DNA of 64,000 nt from Heritagella_A intestinalis (lineage in GTDB: Bacteria > Bacillota > Clostridia > Oscillospirales > Acutalibacteraceae). Position 1 is the stretch's first letter; the number at the start of each line of letters is the position of its first letter. The notes under the pieces were generated by a model, which did not search any database, was not told the origin of the DNA, and saw only the letters and a program-made list of their open reading frames with translations. The stretch lies in the NCBI GenBank assembly GCA_904418995.1, contig CAJFQF010000006.1, positions 121,655 through 185,654 on the forward strand. The letters are read 5' to 3'. This document shows, in pieces, positions 36,321 through 44,169 of the stretch. Position numbers and translations under genes: made by a program.

Positions 36321-37022
36321 ATGGATCTGCTCCGAAAAATACAGGTTTATGGCGATTCCATTTTAAAGGGGATCGAGCTGGATTCGGCAGAGAAATATGT
36401 TGTTCCTAAGGAAAGCGGATGGAAATACCTCGAGAAACAGTATCCGCTATCCATTGTGAACCGGGCGAAATTTGGATGTACTGCCTCTAAAGGCTTGGAG
36501 CAGCTTTCCCGGGCATTGGAAAAGGGGCTTGCCTGCGATGCAGTGGTGCTGGAATACGGCGGCAATGACTGCGACTATGATTGGGCGGCCATTTCTGCCC
36601 ACCCACAAGGAATCCACCAGCCCCACACGCCTTTGCCGGAGTTTATCCGGTGCTGCCGGGAGATGATCCGGATGCTGCGGGCCCGGGGGATCCTGCCCAT
36701 TGTCATGAGCCTGCCGCCTATTGACGCAGAGCGGTATTTTCACTGGTTCTGCCGTCAAGGCCTGGATAAGCCGGCGGTTCTTCGCTGGCTGGGCGGGGAT
36801 TTGCAGACTATTTACCGGCATCAGGAGATGTATTCCAGCGCTTTGTGCCGCACAGCCCTGGAGGAAAGGGCCCTGCTGGTGGATGTGCGCACGCCCTTTT
36901 TGGAGGCGAAAAACTGCCGGGAGCTTCTCTGTGCCGACGGCATCCACCCCAACCGGGAGGGGCACCGGCTCATTGGAAAGGTGTTTGGGGAATTTGCCTC
37001 CCAGTATCTTCAGCCCGCCTAA
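36321..37022 (+). CDS. SGNH/GDSL-type hydrolase
   Basis: A 233-residue cytoplasmic SGNH-fold esterase or lipase. Block I is YGDSILKG (nucleophile Ser about 13), the third block is EYGGNDCDYD and the last block is ADGIHPNREGH with the catalytic Asp and His. No signal peptide or membrane segment is present. Such proteins deacylate sugars, lipids or small esters; the substrate is unassigned. The ATG follows GAAAGGGAGG. It is monocistronic in appearance. Confidence 0.87.
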   Translation: MDLLRKIQVYGDSILKGIELDSAEKYVVPKESGWKYLEKQYPLSIVNRAKFGCTASKGLEQLSRALEKGLACDAVVLEYGGNDCDYDWAAISAHPQGIHQPHTPLPEFIRCCREMIRMLRARGILPIVMSLPPIDAERYFHWFCRQGLDKPAVLRWLGGDLQTIYRHQEMYSSALCRTALEERALLVDVRTPFLEAKNCRELLCADGIHPNREGHRLIGKVFGEFASQYLQPA

Positions 37023-37053
37023 AATTCCGAGCCCTTTTTGGTAGGTTTTCATC

Positions 37054-37082
37054 TTGACTTTTTTTGCAAAAACGTGTAGGAT
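37054..37082 (+). promoter_or_regulatory. Promoter of the polyamine leader RNA
   Basis: TTGACT (37054-37059) and TAGGAT (37077-37082) are 17 nt apart. An overlapping TAAAAT at 37081 is an alternative -10. Transcription would begin near 37089. Confidence 0.6.
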
Positions 37083-37088
37083 AAAATA

Positions 37089-37388
37089 GCTATGGAATGA
37101 TGCTTTGATACAGAGTTTCATGCAAATATTGACTGACCACCCAAAGACGGGTTAAAGGCCATACGGACAGCCGGGTCAACTGCCGATTGGCAACATGGTT
37201 GCCTTATTGATTGAGTTAGAAGCTCAAATTTTATAAGTTGGTTACTTTATAACCAGTGCGCTGCACATCAACTTGTGAAACGATCAATAAGAGTGGTAAA
37301 AGTAAGTATTTGCTATATAGACTCTGAACCTGCATGATTTCCCAAAGTGCCTGTTGTTTGCGAGGCAGGCGGCTCTTCTTTTCATTTT
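37089..37388 (+). ncRNA. Highly folded ~300-nt RNA ahead of the polyamine operon (raiA-like candidate)
   Basis: Clear pairings are ACCC/GGGT (37139-37142/37149-37152), TTGAC/GTCAA (37129-37133/37175-37179), hairpin GGCAAC/GTTGCC (37189-37203) and a 9-bp long-range helix CTTATTGAT/ATCAATAAG (37203-37211/37283-37291). That helix closes a multibranch loop with hairpins at 37211-37227, 37231-37252 and 37256-37266. A GCCTG/CAGGC terminator-like stem follows (37349-37370). Size and complexity suggest a conserved structured RNA, possibly the raiA motif, but I could not confirm the family. It precedes speD by about 110 nt, so it may be an independent ncRNA or a cis-regulator. Confidence 0.6.
37347..37388 (+). 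terminator. Terminator-like hairpin after the polyamine leader RNA
   Basis: GCCTG (37349-37353) pairs with CAGGC (37366-37370), followed by a T-rich stretch (TCTTCTTTTCATTTT). The stem is short. Confidence 0.45.
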
Positions 37389-37500
37389 ACAGCAGGATGA
37401 TTGACGCAGGTGGTGCGAAAGGCGCCGTCTGCGTTTTTTATTTTTGTGAGGTTGTGAATAAAAGGGAACCGGGGCCGCCCCGGAAACAGGAGGATTCGCC

Positions 37501-38262
37501 ATGGAGCAGAAGATGCGGTTATACGGGTTTAATAACCTGACAAAAGCCCTGAGCTTCAATATCTACGATGTATGCTATGCAAAAACGCCCCGGGAGCAAA
37601 AGGACTACATCGCTTATATCGACGAACAGTATAATTCTGAGCGTCTCACCAATATCCTCACCCGCCTCACCGACATGATCGGGGCGACGGTGCTCAATGT
37701 GTCCCGTCAGGACTATGAGCCCCAGGGGGCTTCGGTGACCATTTTAATCGCGGAGGGCTCCATGATGCCGGTGCAGGGGGAGACCCAGGTGGCCCATTTG
37801 GACAAGAGCCATGTGACGGTCCACACCTATCCGGAGTACCATCCGGACACCTGCCTGGCCACTTTCCGGGTGGATATTGATGTGGCCACCTGTGGAGAGA
37901 TTACTCCCTTGTCCACCCTGGATTACCTGATCCGCTCCTTTGACTCGGATATTATCACCATGGATTACCGGGTGCGGGGCTTTACCCGGGATGTGGACGG
38001 GAAAAAGCTGTTTTTGGATCACAAGATTACGTCCATTCAGGATTATATTGACCGGGAGATTCTGCGCCGGTATGACACGGTGGACATCAACGTCTATGAA
38101 GCCAATCTGTTCCACACCAAGATGATGGTGAAGGAAGTGGACTTGCAGAACTATCTGTTCAATACGGACGTATACGAGCTGCCGCCGAAAACCCGGCTGG
38201 AGATTATGGATAACCTGCGCCGGGAGATGATTGAGATCTTCAGCGGCCGGAATATCTATTGA
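37501..38262 (+). CDS. speD: S-adenosylmethionine decarboxylase proenzyme
   Basis: A 253-residue pyruvoyl enzyme of the long bacterial (E. coli SpeD) class. It makes decarboxylated SAM, the aminopropyl donor for spermidine. The self-cleavage site is in LDKSHVTVH, where K102-S103 would split and S103 become the pyruvoyl group. Length is close to E. coli SpeD (264). The ATG at 37501 follows AGGAGG. It is the first gene of the polyamine cluster, followed by a decarboxylase, spermidine synthase and agmatinase. Confidence 0.93.
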   Translation: MEQKMRLYGFNNLTKALSFNIYDVCYAKTPREQKDYIAYIDEQYNSERLTNILTRLTDMIGATVLNVSRQDYEPQGASVTILIAEGSMMPVQGETQVAHLDKSHVTVHTYPEYHPDTCLATFRVDIDVATCGEITPLSTLDYLIRSFDSDIITMDYRVRGFTRDVDGKKLFLDHKITSIQDYIDREILRRYDTVDINVYEANLFHTKMMVKEVDLQNYLFNTDVYELPPKTRLEIMDNLRREMIEIFSGRNIY

Positions 38263-38310
38263 TGGATGAGACCATAAAAAGAAGAATTGAAAGAAAGAGG
38301 GCGAAGGGAC

Positions 38311-39765
38311 ATGCCGCTTTCCCAGGAACGGGCGCCCATTTATGAGGCGCTGGAAAAATTTCAAAAAATGAGGGTCGTTCCCTTTGACGTGCCCGGCCAT
38401 AAACGGGGCCGGGGAAACCCGGAGCTCACCGCTCTGCTGGGCGAGACCTGTATGCGTATGGACGTGAACTCCATGAAGCCTTTAGACAACCTGTGCCATC
38501 CCATTTCCGTTATCCGGGAAGCGGAGGAGCTGGCTGCCGAGGCCTTCGGGGCAGCTCACGCCTTTTTAATGGTGGGGGGCACCACCTCCGCCGTACAGAG
38601 CATGATTCTGTCGGTGGCTAAGCGGGGGGAAAAGATTATCCTTCCCCGGAACGTCCATCGCAGTGTCATGGGGGCCATGGTGCTGTGCGGCGCGGTGCCG
38701 GTGTATGTGAATCCGGCCTGTGACGACAAGCTGGGCATCCCTCTGGGCATGAGCGTCAAGGACGTGGAGATGGCCATCCGGAAGAACCCGGACGCCAAAG
38801 CGGTGTTGGTGAACAACCCCACCTATTACGGCATCTGCTCCGATCTGCGCTCCATTGTGAAGCTGGCCCACGAATATGGGATGCTGTGTTTGGCGGATGA
38901 AGCCCACGGCACCCACTTCTATTTCGGGGAGAACCTGCCGGTTTCCGCTATGGCGGCCGGAGCGGATATGGCGGCGGTTTCCATGCACAAATCCGGCGGC
39001 AGCCTGACCCAGAGCTCTCTGCTCCTCACCGGCCCGGCCATGCAGGAGGGTCATGTGCGGCAGATTATCAACCTGACCCAGACTACCAGCGCCTCTTACC
39101 TGCTCCTTTCCAGCCTGGATATTTCCCGGCGGAATTTGGCCCTTCGAGGGAAGGAGGCCTTTGCCGGGGTGGTGAAGCTGGCGGAATACGCCCGGTCGGA
39201 AATCAACCGCATCGGCGGCTACTATGCCTATTCCCGGGAGCTCATCAACGGGGACAGCATTTACGATTTTGACGTGACCAAGCTCTCGGTGAACACCCTG
39301 GACATCGGCCTGGCGGGCATTGAGGTCTACGACCTGCTCCGGGACGAATACGACATTCAGATTGAGTTTGGCGATTTAGGCAACATCCTGGCTTACCTTT
39401 CCATTGGCGACCGCCAGCGGGAAGTGGAGCGGCTGGTGAGCGCCATGGCGGAGATCCGCCGCCGGTACAGCGGCCCCAAAAACGATTTGATGGTGCAGGA
39501 ATACATCGACCCCATTGTGGCGGTGTCGCCCCAGGCGGCCTTTTATGCGGACAAGGAATCCCTGCCCCTGCGGCGCACCATGGGGCGCATTTGCAGCGAG
39601 TTTGTCATGTGCTATCCTCCGGGAATCCCTATCCTTTCCCCCGGCGAGGAAATCACCGAAGAAATTCTGGATTATATCGAGTACGCCAAAGAAAAGGGCT
39701 GCTCCATGACCGGCCCGGAAGACCCGGGGATTGAGCGGCTCAATGTCATTCGGGGAATGATTTAA
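38311..39765 (+). CDS. speA: Arginine/lysine/ornithine-type decarboxylase (fold type I), probably arginine decarboxylase
   Basis: A 484-residue PLP decarboxylase of the aspartate-aminotransferase fold, like the Bacillus SpeA/YaaO group. The PLP lysine lies in AVSMHKSGGSLTQSS. The start has the typical DVPGHKRGRG, and LADEAHGTHF carries the cofactor Asp and His. Its neighbour speB encodes agmatinase, so arginine to agmatine is the most likely reaction. Lysine decarboxylation cannot be excluded from sequence alone. The ATG at 38311 follows GCGAAGGGA. It lies 48 bp downstream of speD. Confidence 0.88.
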   Translation: MPLSQERAPIYEALEKFQKMRVVPFDVPGHKRGRGNPELTALLGETCMRMDVNSMKPLDNLCHPISVIREAEELAAEAFGAAHAFLMVGGTTSAVQSMILSVAKRGEKIILPRNVHRSVMGAMVLCGAVPVYVNPACDDKLGIPLGMSVKDVEMAIRKNPDAKAVLVNNPTYYGICSDLRSIVKLAHEYGMLCLADEAHGTHFYFGENLPVSAMAAGADMAAVSMHKSGGSLTQSSLLLTGPAMQEGHVRQIINLTQTTSASYLLLSSLDISRRNLALRGKEAFAGVVKLAEYARSEINRIGGYYAYSRELINGDSIYDFDVTKLSVNTLDIGLAGIEVYDLLRDEYDIQIEFGDLGNILAYLSIGDRQREVERLVSAMAEIRRRYSGPKNDLMVQEYIDPIVAVSPQAAFYADKESLPLRRTMGRICSEFVMCYPPGIPILSPGEEITEEILDYIEYAKEKGCSMTGPEDPGIERLNVIRGMI

Positions 39766-39833
39766 GCCATAAAAAGTAGAATTTTCCAAAAACGGGCAGT
39801 GCCCGGCATACCACAGTGAAAGGATTGATACTT

Positions 39834-40685
39834 TTGAATTTCTGGTTCTCCGAGGCCCAAACCCCCAACGTGAAGCTCTCTATCCGGGTAGACCGCCAGC
39901 TCTACAGCGGAAAGAGCGAGTTCCAGCGCATCGATGTGTTCGAGTCTCCGGAATTCGGCCGGTTCCTGACCCTGGACGGCTATATGATGCTCACGGAAAA
40001 GGACGAGTTCATCTACCATGAGATGATTACCCATATTCCCATGGCAGTGCATCCCCATGTAAAAAAGGTGCTGGTCATCGGCGCCGGCGATGGCGGCGTG
40101 GTGCGGGAGCTGGCCCGGTATCCCGAAATCGAGGCCATTGACATGGTGGAAATCGACCCACTGGTGGTGGAAGTGTGCAAAAAGTATTTGCCGCAAACCG
40201 CCTGCTGCCTGGACGATCCCCGGCTGAATATCCACTATGAGGACGGCCTGAAGTTCATCCGCTTCTGCGAGGACGAATACGATTTGATTATCGTGGACTC
40301 CACCGACCCCTTTGGCCCCGGCGAAGGGCTGTTTACCCGGGAGTTCTATGGCAACTGCTTTAAGGCCCTGAAAGAGGACGGCATCATGGTCAACCAGCAC
40401 GAGAGCCCCTTCTATACCGAGGACGCCAACGCTTGCCAGCGGGCCCACAAGAATATTGCCTCCTCCTTCCCCATTCACAAGGTGTATCAGGCCCACATTC
40501 CCACCTACCCCTCCGGCCACTGGCTGTTTGGCTTTGCTTCGAAAAAATTCCATCCCCTCCGGGATTTGGACGAAACCCGGTGGAACCTGCGGGGCCTGCG
40601 CTGCCGCTACTACACCACCACCCTGCACAAAGGGGCGTTTTATCTGCCCCGCTATGTAGAGGAGCTGTTATCTGATGTTGAATAA
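39834..40685 (+). CDS. speE: Spermidine synthase
   Basis: A 283-residue aminopropyltransferase that joins decarboxylated SAM and putrescine. Motifs are VLVIGAGDGGVVREL (SAM-type site), the acidic stretch VEIDPLVVEV and DLIIVDSTDPFGPGEGLF with the catalytic Asp. The preferred start is a TTG at 39834, eight nt after AAAGGA, giving the family-like N-terminus MNFWFSE; a GTG at 39816 overlaps that ribosome site. The end overlaps speB by 11 bp, so translation is probably coupled. Confidence 0.94.
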   Translation: MNFWFSEAQTPNVKLSIRVDRQLYSGKSEFQRIDVFESPEFGRFLTLDGYMMLTEKDEFIYHEMITHIPMAVHPHVKKVLVIGAGDGGVVRELARYPEIEAIDMVEIDPLVVEVCKKYLPQTACCLDDPRLNIHYEDGLKFIRFCEDEYDLIIVDSTDPFGPGEGLFTREFYGNCFKALKEDGIMVNQHESPFYTEDANACQRAHKNIASSFPIHKVYQAHIPTYPSGHWLFGFASKKFHPLRDLDETRWNLRGLRCRYYTTTLHKGAFYLPRYVEELLSDVE

Positions 40686-41529
40686 AAATATTGAGACCAT
40701 TTTGGGCTGTGACGCCGAGTATGAGGACGCCGGGATTGTCCTTTTCGGCGCACCCTTTGATTCCACCACCTCCTACCGGCCCGGCACCCGGTTTGGCAGC
40801 AGCGCCATCCGCCACGAGTCCTTTGGCATGGAGACCTACAGCCCCTATCAGGACAAGGATATGACGGACTACGCCTTCTTCGACAGTGGGGACATTGAGC
40901 TGTGCATCGGCAGCAGCCAGTTGGCCCTGGAAGCCATTGAAGAGCGGGCCAGAACCATCCTGGCGGACGGAAAATTGCCCTTTATGCTGGGCGGCGAACA
41001 CCTGGTGACCCTGGGGGCCTTCCGGGCGGCGGCGGAGAAGTATCCGGATATTCACATCATCCACTTTGACGCCCACGCCGATTTGCGGGAGGACTATCTG
41101 GATGTGAAGCTGTCCCACGCCTGCGTTATCCGCCGGTGCTGGGAGATTGTCGGGGACGGGAAGATTTTTCAGTTTGGCATCCGCTCCGGCGACCGGGAGG
41201 AGTTTGTCTGGGGCAAGGACCATGTGACTACCCGGAAATTTGATTTTGTGGGCTTGGAAGAAACCCTGAACAAGCTGGGAGACACGCCGGTATACTTTAC
41301 CGTGGACTTGGATGTTCTGGACCCCTCGGTGTTTCCCGGCACCGGCACTCCGGAGCCCGGCGGCGTGACCTTTGACCAGCTGCGGCAGGCGGCGACTCTG
41401 GTTTGCCAAAAGGCCAATGTGGTGGCCTGCGACGTCAATGAGCTGAGCCCCCACTATGACCCCAGCGGGATTTCTGCCATGGCAGCGTGTAAGATTCTGC
41501 GGGAAATGCTGTTGGCCCTGGAAAGCTAA
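40675..41529 (+). CDS. speB: Agmatinase
   Basis: A 284-residue ureohydrolase that turns agmatine into putrescine and urea. Manganese ligands are visible in GGEH (106-109), DAHAD (132-136) and DLDVLDPSVFPGTGTPEPGG (about 211-230). It overlaps the end of speE. With the decarboxylase, SpeD and SpeE it completes arginine to spermidine. Arginase would look similar, but the operon context and sequence favour agmatinase. Confidence 0.93.
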   Translation: MLNKNIETILGCDAEYEDAGIVLFGAPFDSTTSYRPGTRFGSSAIRHESFGMETYSPYQDKDMTDYAFFDSGDIELCIGSSQLALEAIEERARTILADGKLPFMLGGEHLVTLGAFRAAAEKYPDIHIIHFDAHADLREDYLDVKLSHACVIRRCWEIVGDGKIFQFGIRSGDREEFVWGKDHVTTRKFDFVGLEETLNKLGDTPVYFTVDLDVLDPSVFPGTGTPEPGGVTFDQLRQAATLVCQKANVVACDVNELSPHYDPSGISAMAACKILREMLLALES

Positions 41530-41846
41530 AGGGCAGACGTAAAATTTTCGCCCGCCTTTTATAAAAGGCGGCGAGGGTCTGGGGCGAGAAGCCCCAGAAA
41601 CGCGAAGCGAAAGCGAGCCCGTAAAAAGGGCAGCGGTTCTCACTCAGTGCAAGAGCCGCTAAAAGCGGCGCGAGCCAACCAAGCGGAAAGCCCCAAAAAA
41701 GAGCGGGCCCAAAGCCAAAGGGTTTCACGCAACCCCAAGAGCTGTCGAAGGCAGCGCGAGGGCTGAAAAGGATAGCGCTTTCAAAATGGAGCTGGGCCAA
41801 AAATTCTGCGGATGCACCCCTGCGAATACACTTTCAGGAGGTCTTG
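41530..41846. repeat. Non-coding, hairpin-rich intergenic region, probable dispersed repeat
   Basis: About 300 nt with a perfect 20-nt palindrome (41552-41571, CCGCCTTTTA and its complement) and a CTGGGGC/GCCCCAG hairpin (41579-41597). The minus strand has an open frame with low-complexity, non-protein-like content. The style matches intergenic repeats common in Oscillospiraceae genomes (from general familiarity, not checked). It splits the polyamine cluster in two. Confidence 0.4.
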
Positions 41847-41847
41847 T

Positions 41848-42441
41848 ATGGAAAACACCCCACCCCTGACCACGCCCCGGCTGCTTCTCCGGCGGTTTAC
41901 ACCTGATGACGCTCCTGCTATGTGGGAGCTTCTCCGGGATGAGGAGGTCAATACCTTTTTGCCGTGGTTTCCGGTGAAAACCCTGGAAGAGGCCCGGCAG
42001 CACTTGCAGGAGCGGTATCTCTCTCAGTACAGCCGAGCCCAAAGCTACCACTATGCCGTCTGCCTGCGGGAAACCGGCCAGCTGATTGGATATGCCAACG
42101 TCAGCGATACGGAGGCCCGGGATTTTGGCTATGGCTTCCGGAAGGAATTTTGGCATCAGGGCTTTGCCACAGAGGCGGCCCGGGCCATATTGGAACAGCT
42201 GCGGCGGGATGGCGTGCTCTATATCACCGCCACCCACGATGTGAACAACCCTCACAGCGGCGGGGTGATGCGAAAGCTGGGAATGCAGTACCAGTATTCC
42301 TATGAGGAGCAGTGGCAGCCCAAAGATATTCTTGTGACTTTCCGGATGTACCAGCTGAATCTGGACGGGAAAGACCGGGTGTACCGGGCATACTGGGAAC
42401 AGTACCCTCACTTTGTGGAGGAGGAATTCCATGAACTTTGA
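41848..42441 (+). CDS. GNAT family N-acetyltransferase, RimJ/RimL-like
   Basis: A 197-residue acetyltransferase of the RimJ/RimL group (TPRLLLRRFTPDDAPAMW at the start, GYGFRKEFWHQGFATEAARAI for CoA binding). The ATG at 41848 follows AGGAGG. It lies within the polyamine locus, so a polyamine N-acetyltransferase role is possible, but the sequence is equally compatible with protein or amino acid acetylation. The stop overlaps the next GNAT gene by 11 bp. Confidence 0.83.
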   Translation: MENTPPLTTPRLLLRRFTPDDAPAMWELLRDEEVNTFLPWFPVKTLEEARQHLQERYLSQYSRAQSYHYAVCLRETGQLIGYANVSDTEARDFGYGFRKEFWHQGFATEAARAILEQLRRDGVLYITATHDVNNPHSGGVMRKLGMQYQYSYEEQWQPKDILVTFRMYQLNLDGKDRVYRAYWEQYPHFVEEEFHEL

Positions 42442-42916
42442 AATTGTTTCCATGACACAGGAAAACGCACAAATCATTGCCGACCAATGGAAATATGAAG
42501 GGATTTATTCTTTTTATGACCTTTCCGCTGACCCCGAAGACTACCAAGAGTTTGTAAACCCCGATTTGCGGGGAGAGAGATATTTTGAAGTGTACGGGGA
42601 TGGCCGGCTGGCAGGTTTCTTTGTGGTAGAGCCGGGAGAGGACCGGGAAATCGAGCTGGGTTTTGGCTTGAAACCGGAGCTCTGCGGAAAAGGGCTGGGA
42701 AAAGATTTCCTTTCTGCTATTGAAAGCTATGTGATGAACCACTATGACTGCAAAACCATGGTTTTGTGGGTGGCAGCCTTTAATAAAAGAGCTATCCGGC
42801 TGTATCAGAAATGCGGATATATCCAGACTGCCGAAGAAGAACGGCAGACCAATGGAGATACCTACCGGTTTTTGTGCATGAAGAAGAACCCGGTATCACT
42901 GCAATCGCATTTTTAA
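42431..42916 (+). CDS. GNAT family N-acetyltransferase
   Basis: A 161-residue acetyltransferase with the motif LGFGLKPELCGKGLGKDFLSAI and the C-terminal YQKCGYIQTAEEERQTNG. The ATG at 42431 follows GGAGGAGGA and overlaps the preceding GNAT stop, so the two are coupled. Some FxxVxxGEDREIELGFG relatives are annotated as ribosomal or small-molecule acetyltransferases. The polyamine context is suggestive but not proof. Confidence 0.82.
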   Translation: MNFEIVSMTQENAQIIADQWKYEGIYSFYDLSADPEDYQEFVNPDLRGERYFEVYGDGRLAGFFVVEPGEDREIELGFGLKPELCGKGLGKDFLSAIESYVMNHYDCKTMVLWVAAFNKRAIRLYQKCGYIQTAEEERQTNGDTYRFLCMKKNPVSLQSHF

Positions 42917-42965
42917 AATTTTTATTGATAGAAAAAACAAATGAGTAAACAGGAGGATGATGACA

Positions 42966-44168
42966 ATGGGTAAAGCGTTGATTATCGGCTGTGGCGGTGT
43001 GGCTTCCGTAGCCATCCACAAGTGCTGCCAGAACAGCGAGGTGTTTGAGGAGATCTGCATTGCCAGCCGCACCAAGTCCAAGTGCGACGCCCTGAAGGAG
43101 AAGCTGGAGGGCACCACCAAGACCAAGATTCACACCGCCAAGGTGGATGCGGACAAGGTGGATGAGCTCATTGCTCTGATTAACGAGTTCAAGCCCGATG
43201 TGGTGCTGAACCTGGCCCTGCCCTATCAGGATCTGACCATTATGGACGCCTGCCTGGCCACCAAGACCCACTATGTGGATACCGCCAACTATGAGCCCGA
43301 GGATACCGCCAAGTTTGAATACAAGTGGCAGTGGGCCTACCGGGACCGCTTTAAGGAGGCCGGCATCACCGCCCTGCTGGGCAGCGGTTTTGACCCCGGC
43401 GTGACCAGCGTGTTCTCCGCGTATGCTTTGAAGCACGAGTTCGACGAAATCAACTACATCGACATTCTGGACTGCAACGGCGGCGACCACGGCTATCCCT
43501 TTGCCACCAACTTTAACCCGGAAATCAACATCCGGGAAGTATCCGCCAACGGCTCCTATTGGGAGGACGGCCACTGGGTGGAGACCAAGCCCATGGAGAT
43601 TAAGCGGGAATACGACTTCGAGGGCGTGGGCAAAAAGGATATGTACCTGCTCCACCACGAGGAAATCGAGTCCCTGGCCCTGAATATCCCCGGCATCAAG
43701 CGCATCCGGTTCTTCATGACCTTTGGCCAGAGCTACCTGACCCACCTGAAGTGCCTGGAAAATGTGGGCATGACCTCCATTGAGCCCATTATGTACGAGG
43801 GCAAGGAGATTATCCCCCTGCAGTTCCTGAAGGCTGTGCTGCCGGACCCGGCCTCTCTGGGCCCCCGCACTGTGGGTAAGACCAACATCGGCTGCATCTT
43901 CCAGGGCAAAAAGGACGGCAAGGACAAGACCTATTATCTCTACAACATCTGCGACCACCAGGAATGCTACAAGGAAGTGGGCTCCCAGGCGGTTTCCTAC
44001 ACCACCGGCGTGCCGGCCATGATTGGCGCTATGCTGGTGATGAACGGCACCTGGCAGAAGCCCGGCGTATACAACATGGAGGAGTTCGATCCCGATCCCT
44101 TTATGGACGCCCTGAACAAGTGGGGCCTGCCCTGGAAGGAATCCCACAACCCGGTGCTGGTGGACTGA
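42966..44168 (+). CDS. Carboxynorspermidine/carboxyspermidine dehydrogenase
   Basis: A 400-residue member of the saccharopine dehydrogenase family. It reductively joins aspartate semialdehyde with putrescine or diaminopropane to carboxy(nor)spermidine. The Rossmann motif IIGCGGVASV is at residues 7-16, and the family stretch GSGFDPGVTSVFSAYA is near 138-153. The ATG at 42966 is nine nt after AGGAGG; two ATGs sit too close to that site. It is directly followed by the matching decarboxylase gene, which fixes the assignment. With SpeE nearby, this is a second route to spermidine. Confidence 0.92.
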   Translation: MGKALIIGCGGVASVAIHKCCQNSEVFEEICIASRTKSKCDALKEKLEGTTKTKIHTAKVDADKVDELIALINEFKPDVVLNLALPYQDLTIMDACLATKTHYVDTANYEPEDTAKFEYKWQWAYRDRFKEAGITALLGSGFDPGVTSVFSAYALKHEFDEINYIDILDCNGGDHGYPFATNFNPEINIREVSANGSYWEDGHWVETKPMEIKREYDFEGVGKKDMYLLHHEEIESLALNIPGIKRIRFFMTFGQSYLTHLKCLENVGMTSIEPIMYEGKEIIPLQFLKAVLPDPASLGPRTVGKTNIGCIFQGKKDGKDKTYYLYNICDHQECYKEVGSQAVSYTTGVPAMIGAMLVMNGTWQKPGVYNMEEFDPDPFMDALNKWGLPWKESHNPVLVD

Positions 44169-44169
44169 G

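Noticed and set aside
37089..37388. Known SAM or polyamine riboswitch upstream of speD
   Set aside because: None of the conserved core motifs of SAM classes I-VI that I know is visible; it is reported only as an unassigned or raiA-like structured RNA.
41435..41800. 121-residue minus-strand ORF in the spacer after agmatinase
   Set aside because: Its composition matches spurious ORFs in hairpin repeats; no ribosome site; overlaps the end of agmatinase.
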